Positions 45,517-55,681 are shown, counted from the stretch's first letter. The stretch: 64,000 bases of DNA from CAVRQM01 sp963756975 (GCA_963756975.1 CAVWPS010000001.1:558001-622000), one strand, 5' to 3'. Numbers and translations: made by a program. The notes: generated by a model from the sequence alone, not told the origin.

Positions 45517-46962
45517 TTGGAATACGATTTGGTGGTGCGCGGCGGCACGGCGGTGCTCGGCGACGACGTGGTTCGCGCCGATATCGGCGTCATCGGCGGC
45601 CGGATCGCCGGCATCGGCGAGGATCTGCACGGCGCATCGACGCTCGACGCGGGCGGGTTGCTGGTGCTGCCCGGCGGCGTCGACACGCATTGCCATATCG
45701 AGCAGCTGCAGAACCTCGACGGCGCTGCCGACGAGGAAAGCTGGTCCAGCGGCAGCCGCTCCTGCCTGCTCGGCGGGACGACATCGGTCATCACCTTCTC
45801 GACCCAGTTCAAGGGCGGCGGGATCGCGGCCCCGCTGGCCGACTACCGCGCGCGGGCCGAGGCGGGGGCGATGGTCGATTACGGCATGCACCAGATCATC
45901 GCCGACGCATCGGACGACGTGATCTTCCGCGAGATCCCGGAGGTCGTGGCGTCCGGCATCCGCAGCCTGAAAATCTTCATGACCTACGATTCGATGCACC
46001 TCGACGATCGCGGCTACCTGCGGGTGCTGGCCGCCGCGCGCCGGGCCGGGGCGCTGGTGACCGTGCATTGCGAGAACTACGAGGCGATCGGCTGGCGCAC
46101 CCAGGCGCTGCTCGCCGCCGGGCTGACCGGGCCGAAATACCACGCGTGGAGCCGGCCGCGCATGATCGAGCGGGAAGCGACGCACCGCGCCATCGCGCTC
46201 GCCGAACTCGTCGATCAGCCGATCCAGATTTTTCACGTGAGCTGTGCGGAGGTCGCGGGCGAAATCGCGGCCGCCAAGGCGCGTGGCCTAAAAGTCTGGG
46301 GCGAGAGCTGCCCGCAATATTTCACCCTGACCGCCGGCGACATGGACCGCCCGGGGTTCGAGGGCTCGAAATTCATGTGCTCGCCGTCGCCGCGCGACGC
46401 CGCCGACCATGCCGGCATGTGGGACATGGTCCGCGCCGGCACGCTCGACGTCGTCAGCTCCGACCATAGCGGCTGGTCGTACCGGGGTGCGCGCGGCAAG
46501 CGGGTCGCCGGCGAGGACGCGGCGTTCCCGAGCATCCCGAACGGCATCCCGGGCCTCGCCGCGCGCCTGCCGCTGATGTTCAGCGAGGGCGTGTCGGCGG
46601 GAAGGATCGACCTGCCGGCGTTCGTCCGCCTGATCGCGTCCAATCCGGCGCGGCTGTTCGGGCTGACGACGAAGGGCAGCCTCGCGGTCGGCAAGGACGC
46701 GGACATCGTGCTGTGGGACCCGGCCCGCGAGGTGACGCTGACGCAGGGGCTGATGGGCCACGCGATCGACTACACGCCGTACGAGGGCCACGAGGTGACC
46801 GGCTGGCCGACGGCGGTGGTACGGCGCGGCGCGGTGGTGATGCGCGACGGTGCCGTGCAGGCCGAGCCCGGCAGCGGCCGCTATCTGCCGCGCGGGCCGT
46901 ACGCGGCGATCAAGCCGCGCGGCGTGCTGCCGGACGGGTTCGACGCGTCGTCGTGGGCTTAG
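45517..46962 (+). CDS. Dihydropyrimidinase/hydantoinase family amidohydrolase
   Basis: This protein of about 481 residues starts at TTG 45517 (AGAGGG 9 bases upstream). It has the metal motif GGVDTHCHIEQ, the carbamylated-lysine motif SLKIFMTYDS, VTVHCENYEAIGW and HVSCAEVAGEI, and DVVSSDHSGW. The order fits dihydropyrimidinase-like cyclic amidohydrolases, which open dihydropyrimidine or hydantoin rings. THCHIE in place of the more usual THTHLE is a small difference. A far longer frame reaching upstream is not coding. Confidence 0.9.
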   Translation: MEYDLVVRGGTAVLGDDVVRADIGVIGGRIAGIGEDLHGASTLDAGGLLVLPGGVDTHCHIEQLQNLDGAADEESWSSGSRSCLLGGTTSVITFSTQFKGGGIAAPLADYRARAEAGAMVDYGMHQIIADASDDVIFREIPEVVASGIRSLKIFMTYDSMHLDDRGYLRVLAAARRAGALVTVHCENYEAIGWRTQALLAAGLTGPKYHAWSRPRMIEREATHRAIALAELVDQPIQIFHVSCAEVAGEIAAAKARGLKVWGESCPQYFTLTAGDMDRPGFEGSKFMCSPSPRDAADHAGMWDMVRAGTLDVVSSDHSGWSYRGARGKRVAGEDAAFPSIPNGIPGLAARLPLMFSEGVSAGRIDLPAFVRLIASNPARLFGLTTKGSLAVGKDADIVLWDPAREVTLTQGLMGHAIDYTPYEGHEVTGWPTAVVRRGAVVMRDGAVQAEPGSGRYLPRGPYAAIKPRGVLPDGFDASSWA

Positions 46963-46986
46963 CGGCGTGGGCCTAGTGGCGAGGGC

Positions 46987-48558
46987 TTAGCGGCCCGCCA
47001 TCGCGCAGCCGTCGAGCACGACCACCTTTCGGCCCCGGTATAGCTCGACGGAACGGCCGGCCGCGTCGGTGAAGCGGCGGCCGGGCGGCGCGTACAGGAC
47101 GGTGATCGCGACACCGGGCACCCGCACCGGGTCGCCCGCGCACAGTGCCCGCACCCGGTCCATCGACTGCGCCTGCAGCACCGGGTCGGACAGATCGAGC
47201 GGCTGCTTGATCCCCTCGTAGCGGCTGTCCAGCACCAGCGGCTGCTGCGCCACGTTGGCGAAGATCATCGGCACGAAATCGCCGTGCGCCACACCCTGCG
47301 CCTCGATCGAGGTGTACGGGTTGTCCCAGAATAGCGGCCATGTCACCGCGTCCATCGGGCGGCCGCGCGCCATCACCAGCATGGTCCCGCGCGGCAGGCG
47401 CGCGATCGCCGCATCGTAGTCGCGAAACTCGGCCGCCGGTCCGCGCCACACCAGGGTCAGCGCGATCACGCGGCCCAGCGCGGTCGCGATCAGCAGGCCG
47501 CCCGCGATCCGGCCCACGCGCGCGTTCGTGCAGCGGGGACGGGTCGCGGCCGCCAGCAGCAGGATCGGCACCAGCGCCAGCCGGTCGTCGAGCAGCGACC
47601 CGGAGCCGACTTTTTGCGGTGCGACGATGGTGAGCAGCGCGATCGCCACCGCGGCCGTCAGCACGCCGGCCGCGACGCGGGGCCGGGGCCGGGCCAGGAT
47701 GGCGGCGATCAGGGCGACCAGACAGCCGAGCCACGTCACGTAGCGGACCGGCCGCGTCGCCCCGTTGATCGCGTTCTGCACGAACACGATGATCTTCCAC
47801 CGCACGAAACCCCACAGCGACCCGGCACCGTTCCACGCGAGCTCGTGCAGCGGATCGGCCGGTGCCGACACGAACAGGGCGACCAGAACGGCGAGCGCCA
47901 GAACGCTGCTCCACCGCGAGCGCCACGCCGGCCCGTCGCGATAAATCTCCACCAGTTCGCAGCAGCCGATCGCGACGACGAACGCCCCGGCCGCGATCAG
48001 GTGGCAGAAGAACAGCAGCGCCGTGCCGAGTGCCGCCACCGCGAACCGCGCCCGCACCCCCGCGCCGAGCCACAGCGCCAGCAGCCCCATGCCGGCGCCC
48101 AGGGCGAAGACGTAGTTGACCAAGCCCCAGAACAGCGGCGGCGTGTAGAACAGCATCACACCGGCGGCGACCCGCGCCGGCCCGACCCGGCCGAATTTCC
48201 CGGCCAGCGCGCAGAACCCGCCGACGAACACGGCATAGGTCAGCAGCAGGAACGCCTGCCCCGCCGCCGCGTCCGACAGCCCGGCCCGTATCCCCGCGAG
48301 CACCCCGACATCGAGCGCCACGTTCGGCACCGAGGCGAGGTTCAGCCGGTAGAACCCCGCCCACTCGCCGCCGCCGCGCAGCAGCGTGTCGATGATGTGC
48401 ACGCGCGCCAAGTGGTTCGGCCAATCCTGCAGCGGCGCCGGGACGGAGATCAGCAGCGGGCACGCGCCGGCCACCAGCACGACGATCGTCAGCACGACCG
48501 GGATGGGCCACGCGCGCGCGGCACGGTAGGACGGCGCGTTCGCCACGGAGGTGCTCAT
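46987..48558 (-). CDS. Polytopic membrane protein, unknown function
   Basis: This protein of about 523 residues has about ten hydrophobic helices, for example VLTIVVLVAGACPLLI and LVNYVFALGAGMGLLALWL, an early periplasmic loop (PLQDWPNHLARVHI), then a soluble C-terminal domain (RYEGIKQPLDLSDP, GVAITVLYAPPGRRF). The architecture resembles the first two genes of the window but I see no clear sequence match. The PLQDWPNHL loop recalls uncharacterised membrane glycosyltransferases. The ATG at 48558 overlaps the divergent psuG ATG. Confidence 0.7.
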   Translation of the reverse strand: MSTSVANAPSYRAARAWPIPVVLTIVVLVAGACPLLISVPAPLQDWPNHLARVHIIDTLLRGGGEWAGFYRLNLASVPNVALDVGVLAGIRAGLSDAAAGQAFLLLTYAVFVGGFCALAGKFGRVGPARVAAGVMLFYTPPLFWGLVNYVFALGAGMGLLALWLGAGVRARFAVAALGTALLFFCHLIAAGAFVVAIGCCELVEIYRDGPAWRSRWSSVLALAVLVALFVSAPADPLHELAWNGAGSLWGFVRWKIIVFVQNAINGATRPVRYVTWLGCLVALIAAILARPRPRVAAGVLTAAVAIALLTIVAPQKVGSGSLLDDRLALVPILLLAAATRPRCTNARVGRIAGGLLIATALGRVIALTLVWRGPAAEFRDYDAAIARLPRGTMLVMARGRPMDAVTWPLFWDNPYTSIEAQGVAHGDFVPMIFANVAQQPLVLDSRYEGIKQPLDLSDPVLQAQSMDRVRALCAGDPVRVPGVAITVLYAPPGRRFTDAAGRSVELYRGRKVVVLDGCAMAGR

Positions 48559-49477
48559 GCCGGACCCGTCAACCACGCAACTTCACATCGCGCCAGACGT
48601 GCGCGCCGCACTCGCGGCCGGCCGCCCGGTCGTCGCGCTCGAATCGACGATCGTCACGCACGGGATGCCATACCCGGAGAACGCCGAGACGGCGCTAAAG
48701 GTTGAGGCGGCCGTGCGCGATGAGGGCGCGGTGCCGGCCACGATCGCGCTGATCGACGGCCGGCCCACGATCGGGCTCGACGAGGCGACGCTGCGCACGC
48801 TCGCGGGCACGCCGGATGTGGCCAAGGCGTCGCGCCGCGACCTGCCGATGCTGATCGCGACCGGCCGCTCCGCCGGGACCACGGTCGCGGCGACGATGGC
48901 GCTCGCCGCCCGCGCCGGCATTACCGTGTTCGCCACGGGCGGCATCGGCGGCGTGCATCGCGGTGTCGCCGAAAGCTGGGACATCTCGGCCGATCTGCTG
49001 GAGTTCACGGCGTCGCCGGTCATCGTCGTCTGCGCCGGCTGCAAGTCGATCCTGGACGTCGACAAGACGCTCGAGGTTCTGGAAACCCACGGCGTCCCGG
49101 TGATCGGCTACCGCACCGACACCTTCCCGCTGTTCTTCTCCCGCGAGGGCGGCCCGCCGCTGGAACATTTCAGCGACTCGCCGCAGGAACTCGCCGCGAT
49201 CTGGCGCGCCCATGTCGGCCTCGGCTGCGCGGGCGGGATGCTGGTCGCGAACCCGGTGATGGCCGAGCACGCGGCCGACGCCGTCGCGATGGAGCGCGCC
49301 ACCAGGCAAGCCGTGTCGGAGGCGCGCGCCCAGAAGGTGGAGGGCAAACGGGCGACCCCGTTCCTGCTCGCCCGCATCGCCGAGTTGACCGGCGGGGCCA
49401 GCCTCAAGGCCAACATCGCGCTGATCGAGGGCAACGCCCGGCTCGCGGCACAACTCGCGGCGGCGCTGTCGGCGTGA
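48557..49477 (+). CDS. psuG: Pseudouridine-5'-phosphate glycosidase
   Basis: This 306-residue enzyme splits pseudouridine 5'-phosphate to uracil and ribose 5-phosphate. ALESTIVTHGMPYPEN, FATGGIGGVHRG, EFTASPVIVVCAGCKSILDV and GYRTDTFPLFFSREGG are family signatures. ATG 48557 is chosen because GGAGG lies 4 bases upstream. It is coupled to the kinase (GTGA overlap), so this is a full PsuG/PsuK salvage pair. Confidence 0.95.
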   Translation: MPDPSTTQLHIAPDVRAALAAGRPVVALESTIVTHGMPYPENAETALKVEAAVRDEGAVPATIALIDGRPTIGLDEATLRTLAGTPDVAKASRRDLPMLIATGRSAGTTVAATMALAARAGITVFATGGIGGVHRGVAESWDISADLLEFTASPVIVVCAGCKSILDVDKTLEVLETHGVPVIGYRTDTFPLFFSREGGPPLEHFSDSPQELAAIWRAHVGLGCAGGMLVANPVMAEHAADAVAMERATRQAVSEARAQKVEGKRATPFLLARIAELTGGASLKANIALIEGNARLAAQLAAALSA

Positions 49478-50334
49478 CCGAGATCGTGGTGGTCGGCGAC
49501 GTGATGACCGACGTGGTGGTGCGCCCCACCGGCCCGCTCGCCCACGGCACCGACCGCGCGGCGTCGATTTCCACCCGCCCGGGCGGGTCGGCGGCGAACA
49601 TCGCGTGCTGGCTGGCTTCGTGCGGCGTGTCGGTCACGCTGGCGGCCCGCGTGGGCGCGGCCGATCACGCGGCGCAAATCGCCGACCTGTCCGCCTACGG
49701 CGTGGTGCCGCATCTGGCCCGGGACGAGGCGGCGGAGACCGGAACGGTGGTGGCGCTGATCGACGCCGGCGGGGAGCGCAGCTTCTACACCGACCGGGGT
49801 GCGAACGCCGGTCTGTGCGCGGCCGATCTGCCGGCAACGCTGCTGGACGGTGCCCGGCTGCTGCACGTGTCCGGCCACGCGATCCTGCGCGGGTGGGATG
49901 CCGTTCGCGGACTGATGGCCGAGGCCCGCGCGCGGGATATTCCCGTGTCGGTGGACGCAGGATCGGCGGGGTGGCTCGACGGGAACACGGCCGCGTTCCT
50001 CGAGCGGGTCGCCGGGAGTGCGCTGTGCTTCGCCAACATGGCGGAGTTCGAGCTGCTATGGCCCGGCGGCGAGCCCGCCCTTCCCGGCACGATCGTCATC
50101 GCGACGACCGACGGCGCCGCCCTCGCCTACGACGGCGACCAGCTTCGCGTGCTGCGGATCAAGACGGTCAAGCCGGTCGACACGGTCGGCGCCGGGGACG
50201 CGTTTACCGCGGGCTATCTGGCGGCGTTTCTGCTGGGGGCGGATGTCGAGGTGTGTCTCGGCGCCGGCAACGGCCAGGCGGTCCGGGCGATCTCGCTCGT
50301 CGGCGGCCGGCCGCAGCTTGCCGGGAGAGTTTGA
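49474..50334 (+). CDS. psuK: PfkB-family sugar kinase, probable pseudouridine kinase
   Basis: This 286-residue kinase starts at GTG 49474 overlapping the psuG stop. It has the PfkB motif 1 region RPGGSAANIACWLA and motif 2 DTVGAGDAFTAGYLAA near residue 237. Position next to psuG supports phosphorylation of pseudouridine at O5'. It lacks any transporter partner here. It overlaps the HD-domain gene by one base (TGATG), with GGGAGAG upstream. Confidence 0.88.
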   Translation: MTEIVVVGDVMTDVVVRPTGPLAHGTDRAASISTRPGGSAANIACWLASCGVSVTLAARVGAADHAAQIADLSAYGVVPHLARDEAAETGTVVALIDAGGERSFYTDRGANAGLCAADLPATLLDGARLLHVSGHAILRGWDAVRGLMAEARARDIPVSVDAGSAGWLDGNTAAFLERVAGSALCFANMAEFELLWPGGEPALPGTIVIATTDGAALAYDGDQLRVLRIKTVKPVDTVGAGDAFTAGYLAAFLLGADVEVCLGAGNGQAVRAISLVGGRPQLAGRV

Positions 50335-50957
50335 TGCGATCCCGGGATTGGCTGTCCAACGTCAGCGCGCGCCTGTCGCAGCAGCTCGCGTTCCTGCTCG
50401 AAGCGGATCGCCTCAAGGGCGTCGTCCGGGCCAACCGCATCGCGGACGGATCGCGCCGCGAGAACACCGCCGAGCATTCGTGGCACCTGACGCTGTTCGC
50501 GCTGGTGTTGCAGGAATACGCGGTCGGCGAGGTCGATCCGTGGCGGGTCGTCCAAATGCTGATCCTGCACGATCTGGTCGAGATCGAGGCCGGCGACACG
50601 CCGCTGCACGACACGGTGGGCGTCGTGGGTCAGGCCGAACGCGAGCAAATCGCCGCCGATTTGCTGTTCGGGATGCTGCCCGACCACCAGGGTGCCTCCA
50701 TGCGGGCGATGTGGGACGAGTTCGAAGCGGCCGTGACGGACGATGCCCGGTTTGCGAAGGCGCTGGACCGGCTGCAGCCGATCCTGCTGAACCACGTCGT
50801 CGGTGGGGGGACGTGGACCGACTACGACGTCGACGAGGGGCGGGCGCGGGCCACGTCGAAGCGGATCGCGGACGGCTCGCCGGAGCTTTGGGCTTCTGCG
50901 GAGGCGGTGTTTGCGGATGCTGTTGCTAAGGGATGGCTGAAGCCGGTTCCCGGTTAG
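50334..50957 (+). CDS. HD-domain nucleotidase (YfbR/HDDC2-like)
   Basis: This 207-residue protein has ENTAEHSWHLTLFA, ILHDLVEIEAGDT (metal-binding H and HD), and ILLNHVVGGGTW. The order H...HD...D is that of YfbR/HDDC2 5'-deoxynucleotidases. The TGATG overlap places it third in the psuG-psuK operon, so it may dephosphorylate nucleotides feeding the pseudouridine pathway. Confidence 0.85.
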   Translation: MRSRDWLSNVSARLSQQLAFLLEADRLKGVVRANRIADGSRRENTAEHSWHLTLFALVLQEYAVGEVDPWRVVQMLILHDLVEIEAGDTPLHDTVGVVGQAEREQIAADLLFGMLPDHQGASMRAMWDEFEAAVTDDARFAKALDRLQPILLNHVVGGGTWTDYDVDEGRARATSKRIADGSPELWASAEAVFADAVAKGWLKPVPG

Positions 50958-50965
50958 CATCCGAA

Positions 50966-51247
50966 ATGTGGGTCTGGGACGCCGAGAAGGACCGCCTCAA
51001 CCGCCAGCGGCATGACGGCTTGGCATTGCAAGACGGCATCGTCGTCCTCGACGGTGACCCGCTGGCGCGATCGCGCCCAGACCCTCATCCAGACGGCGAC
51101 CGCGAGCAGACCATCGGCCGAGCGGCCGGCGTGCTGACGCTGGTTGTGATACACACCGAGCGAGACGATCTAGGGAATGGACGCATCATCAGCGTGCGCC
51201 GAGCGACATCACACGAAAGGAGGTGTTATGAGCAGGGTGAGTTCTAA
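50966..51247 (+). CDS. brnT: BrnT-family toxin
   Basis: This 93-residue protein, MWVWDAEKDRLNRQRHDGLA with VVLDGDPLARSRPDPHPDGDR and IISVRRATSHERRCYE, matches BrnT RNase toxins, in which the conserved arginine and histidine residues of these segments are catalytic. It overlaps the antitoxin gene by 20 bases. The start ATG 50966 has no strong ribosome site. Toxin-first order is usual for BrnTA. Confidence 0.85.
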   Translation: MWVWDAEKDRLNRQRHDGLALQDGIVVLDGDPLARSRPDPHPDGDREQTIGRAAGVLTLVVIHTERDDLGNGRIISVRRATSHERRCYEQGEF

Positions 51248-51545
51248 ACAGCCGTCCTGGACAGAGACGGACGCCGAACCCCGACACGCTGGCCCGCTTA
51301 AGGGCAGCGGCGGCGTTGCCCGAGGAGACCATCGATCTAACCGATCCGGATCGCCCATAGCGTCAGGCGACTGGGCCAAGTCTGTTCGGGGCAAGTATTA
51401 TCGGCCCCCGACGCGCATCGAGACTTTACCGCTCGATGCAGACGTTTTGGATTGGTTTAAGGCGCGTGGCCCAAACTATAAGTCACGCATCAACCGGGCG
51501 CTTCGGGCGGCGATGCTGGATGAGTTAAGACACAAGCGGGCCTGA
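51228..51545 (+). CDS. brnA: BrnA-family antitoxin, with two compensating frame shifts
   Basis: ATG 51228 has a perfect AAAGGAGGTG site 3-12 bases upstream. The observed frame is open for 105 residues and ends in the ribbon-helix-helix-like DLDADVLDW-type end (RIETLPLDADVLDWF, YKSRINRALRAAM). The central residues about 19-43 are compositionally wrong (basic, glycine-rich). Reading them one frame over gives PDTLARLRAAAALPEETIDL, typical of BrnA. The shift enters at the CCCC run 51279-51282 and leaves at the CCC run 51354-51356, so the two changes cancel. Confidence 0.75.
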   Translation: MSRVSSKQPSWTETDAEPRHAGPLKGSGGVARGDHRSNRSGSPIASGDWAKSVRGKYYRPPTRIETLPLDADVLDWFKARGPNYKSRINRALRAAMLDELRHKRA

Positions 51546-51550
51546 GTTCC

Positions 51551-52426
51551 TCAGATCGCTTCAAACCAAGTCGAATCGACTGTTACCGCCTCCACTTGCG
51601 CCGTGATAATACCGAGCTTCAGCGCCTTCAGCAGTTCACAGAGCTGTTCACCGTCGATTAGATCTATGGCAGGTGCCCCGTCCCGACTTGCTTCTTTTTT
51701 CGCATCGGCCGTAAAGGTGCCAGTCGTAAGAAAGAGCCCTTTGTCCGAGCGGCCGGTCATGGCGCCTCGGAAGTCGCGTATTGCAGATGCGCCAACACTA
51801 CCCTGATAGCGCTTGCATTGAAAGAGCACATAAAACGACAGAACGTTTGCTATGCGCAGAACTCCGGTCCCGTCGATTCCGCCATCTCCGCTTCGACCAG
51901 TAACCTCGACCGTAAGAAAACCTGCCTCACGCAAAAGCCGTTGTGCCAAACGTTCAAAAGCCGCTGGGGCCATTGTTCGTACCGTCTTGAGTAGTTGATC
52001 TCGCCAATCTAGCGAGGCCGCTTCGGTGACTGCGAGATGAGCCTCTGGATGGACCCCGATATCGGCCTCCAAACTTTCTTTCTCTGATTTCTTTTCAGGC
52101 CCTGCTTTCTGCTGCACCAAGGATTTCAACACTGTTGCACTGGTGGCGCTCAACGACTTCCCCCGTTGCGTAAGCGACCAGATTCCGCGACTGCTATTTT
52201 CGACAGCGCCAATCTTTTTTAAATAACTCTTCGCCCACCCCAAGTTGTAATTAAAACTTGTCTGCTTAAATTCACCTAATCCAGCTGCCTGAGCGTCCTG
52301 GGTCACCCCAGCAATATCGGCAGCTTTCAAGGACAGTTCCTCGTTGTTCGCTGAGTCTCCAAGGAAGACCAGCGCCTGCAGCGCTGGCAACATCAGCTCA
52401 ACAGAGGTAGGAACTTTATCGGCCAA
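51551..52426 (-). CDS. Mrr-like restriction endonuclease
   Basis: This 291-residue protein has an N-terminal Mrr winged-helix domain (ELMLPALQALVFLGD to WSLTQRGKSL), a spacer, and a Mrr_cat nuclease domain: FERLAQRLLREAGF, SGDGGIDGTGVL and FQCKRYQGSVG, the D...QxK catalytic set. It would cut modified DNA. The gene is visibly lower in GC and codon bias than its neighbours, so it was probably acquired. It converges with the BrnA gene, 5 bases apart. Confidence 0.9.
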   Translation of the reverse strand: MADKVPTSVELMLPALQALVFLGDSANNEELSLKAADIAGVTQDAQAAGLGEFKQTSFNYNLGWAKSYLKKIGAVENSSRGIWSLTQRGKSLSATSATVLKSLVQQKAGPEKKSEKESLEADIGVHPEAHLAVTEAASLDWRDQLLKTVRTMAPAAFERLAQRLLREAGFLTVEVTGRSGDGGIDGTGVLRIANVLSFYVLFQCKRYQGSVGASAIRDFRGAMTGRSDKGLFLTTGTFTADAKKEASRDGAPAIDLIDGEQLCELLKALKLGIITAQVEAVTVDSTWFEAI

Positions 52427-52597
52427 TTATGAAATCCCTTCATGAAGCGAAGTCGATTCAGCACCCTTGAGGGACCCGCGCCACCCGCAACGGCTTGGCA
52501 TGTCACCTCTACATCGCCCAACTAGTTTGTTAAACAGACCCTACAGACTTGGTGGCTGACTTAACCTTCGTGGCGACCCGTTCTGCCACGGTCGTAG
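52427..52597. other. AT-richer non-coding spacer beside the Mrr gene
   Basis: This 171-base spacer upstream of the Mrr gene has more A and T than any other stretch here. It probably holds the Mrr promoter. I see no tRNA, integrase site or direct repeat that would mark an island end. Confidence 0.5.
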
Positions 52598-52954
52598 TCA
52601 TACCTTCTTGTAAGCGGAAAAGCCGGCAGCCAGACTCTCGCGTCGAACGATCCAGCTCTCATACGTCGGCGTCAGCTGATCCGGCGCGTCCAAAGACCCC
52701 AAATTGACCTCGATCTCATCCCCGCTCCGCGCAAACACGGACGACCCGCACCGAGGACAAAAGCACCGGCCCTTAAACTCTCGCGTCTGCCCTTCGACCA
52801 TCACCGCATCCGACGGAAAGATGGCGGCCGCAAAGAACAGCGCCCCATGGAACTTGCGGCAGTCGAGGCAATGGCAGATCCCAACGCGATACGGTCGCCC
52901 CGACGCCACGAACCGGACATCCCCGCACAGGCAACCGCCGGTGAACCGCTCCAT
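52598..52954 (-). CDS. GFA-family (CENP-V/GFA domain) zinc protein
   Basis: This 118-residue protein has cysteine pairs GGCLCGDV, CHCLDCRKFHG and CPRCGSSVF that bind zinc in GFA-fold proteins, some of which were described as glutathione-dependent formaldehyde-activating enzymes. Substrate unknown. It begins 15 bases after the Ldh-type dehydrogenase stop and is probably the last gene of that operon. Confidence 0.88.
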   Translation of the reverse strand: MERFTGGCLCGDVRFVASGRPYRVGICHCLDCRKFHGALFFAAAIFPSDAVMVEGQTREFKGRCFCPRCGSSVFARSGDEIEVNLGSLDAPDQLTPTYESWIVRRESLAAGFSAYKKV

Positions 52955-52969
52955 GCCTTACCTCCAAGC

Positions 52970-54057
52970 TCAGGCCGAAACCGCAACCCCCGCATCCCGG
53001 GCCGTCGTCCGGATCGCGCCCCAGGTCTGCGCCTGCAGCGGAATTCCGTTCGCCAGCCGGTCGATCCTCGTCCGGATCTCCGGCTCGCCCGGCACCAGCA
53101 CCTCGCCGCCCGCCGTCACCGGCCGCGACGCCTTCACGTAGGCCGCGTACTCCGCCGCCTGCTGGGCAAACCCGGTCGCGCCGAAATGCGCCGGGTCCAA
53201 GATAGATAGAGAGCATCCCGTTGCTGATCCGCCCGCGCTTGCCGCCCGGGATCGGCCCCGACGTCTCGCCGCCGGTCAGCACCCCGGCCAGCAGCTCGCA
53301 CATGAACGCCAGCCCCGAGCCCTTGTGCGCCCCGAACGCGACCAGTGCGCCGTCGCCCATTGCGGGGTCGCGCGGAGCCTCCGCCACCAATGGCCCGTAC
53401 AAAGCCGCCGGGTCGTCGGTGAACGTGCCGTCGGGGCGGACCAGCGCATGCGGCGGGATCTTCTTGCCGCCGTTCGACGCGACCAGCACCTTGCCTTCGG
53501 CCACTTCCGACGTCGCGAAATCCAGCAGCAGCATCGGGTCGCCCCCGCTCCCATTGGGCACGCCGATGCACACCGGGTTGGTGGAAAACCGGCGGTCGAC
53601 GCCGCCGAACGGGGCGACGATCTCGCCCTGTGCGACGTTCACGAAATGGATCGAGATCAGCCCCGCCTCGGCCGCCCGCTCCGCCCAGTCGCCGATCCGG
53701 CCGATATGCCCGCTGCGCCGCAACGCGATCACCGACATTCCGCGCGCGCGTGCCTTGGCCACGCCGAGGTCGACCGCCAGCGGCCCGATCGTCTGACCGA
53801 ACCCGTAGCCGCCGTCGACCGTCGCGTGCGTCTCGCTCTCGCGCACGATTTCGAGTCCTCGTCCGGCCAAAACCTTGCCCTCGCGCAGCCACTGCGCGTA
53901 ACGCGGCGTGCGGATCACGCCGTGGCTGTCGTGCCCGGACAGGTTCGCCGAAACCAGATAGTGGCCGATCCGGGCGCCCTCGGCGGCATCGCAGCCGAGG
54001 GCCTCGAACGTCGATCCGATCAGGGCGCGCAGCGTCTCCGCCGGCACCCTGACCTCA

Positions 54058-54080
<23 letters not shown>
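52970..54080 (-). CDS. Ldh-family (malate/L-lactate type) NAD(P)-dependent oxidoreductase, frame broken near 53203
   Basis: SANLSGHDSHGVIRTPRY has the catalytic H, ALRRSGHIGRIGDWAE and FSTNPVCIGVPNG follow. The frame ends wrongly after GMLSIYL; dropping one T near 53203 restores DPAHFGATGFAQQAAEY and a stop at 52970, about 369 residues. The family includes enzymes reducing 2-oxo acids and ureidoglycolate. The start is uncertain: ATG 54080, GTG 54068 or GTG 54047; the first two overlap the ABC-ATPase stop. It probably oxidises a sugar acid in the 2-keto-3-deoxygalactonate context. Confidence 0.8.
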
Positions 54081-55149
<1,069 letters not shown>

Positions 55150-55189
55150 CCTGTCGATCCCCCTTGTTTTGACGAGGATAGGCAGATGG

Positions 55190-55681
55190 TCAGAGCTTGG
55201 GCAACTCTCTCGCCAGATAGCGGACGCTCTTGCCCCGATCGGGCAGGAACGCCTCGCCCGCCAAGGTGAATCGCAGGGCGGCGTGGAACGCGTCGGAGGC
55301 CGGGTTCGGCGGGTCGCTGTTGACCTCCAGCGTCACCAACCCGGCGTCGCGGGCCAAACTCGTTGCGAATAAATCCGCGTAAAGCGCGCGCGCCAACCCC
55401 TTGCCCCGCGCGTGTTCGGCGACGACGAGCCGGTCGACGTAGACGAAACGATCGCGACGCTCCCGCCACCAGCGGAAGTTCGGGCTGGCGTAGTCGGCAT
55501 CCTGATCGAGCACGATCATCAGCGCGTCCGCCGGCCCGACCGCCGTGGCGTGCACGGCGATGGCCAGCAGCCGGTCCAGGCCAGCCTCGTCGAGGGGCGA
55601 AAGCTCGGTCGCGTGGCGGTTGTTCAGGGCAAGCAGGCCGGCGCGGTCCAGCGACGCGGCGGAAACGATGCGATCAGACAA
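55190..55681 (-). CDS. GNAT-family acetyltransferase
   Basis: This 163-residue protein starts at TTG 55681, overlapping the aldolase stop by 8 bases. VYVDRLVVAEHARGKGLARAL is GNAT motif A, the acetyl-CoA-binding R/Q-x2-G-x-G/A loop, and VTLEVNSDPPNPAS is motif B. The acceptor is unknown. It is an unusual insertion within a dgo operon. Confidence 0.8.
   Translation of the reverse strand: MSDRIVSAASLDRAGLLALNNRHATELSPLDEAGLDRLLAIAVHATAVGPADALMIVLDQDADYASPNFRWWRERRDRFVYVDRLVVAEHARGKGLARALYADLFATSLARDAGLVTLEVNSDPPNPASDAFHAALRFTLAGEAFLPDRGKSVRYLARELPKL

Noticed and set aside
46955..46998. Short direct repeat GGGCTTAGCGGC between convergent genes
   Set aside because: Two copies 27 bases apart without symmetry or hairpin; probably a local duplication with no role.
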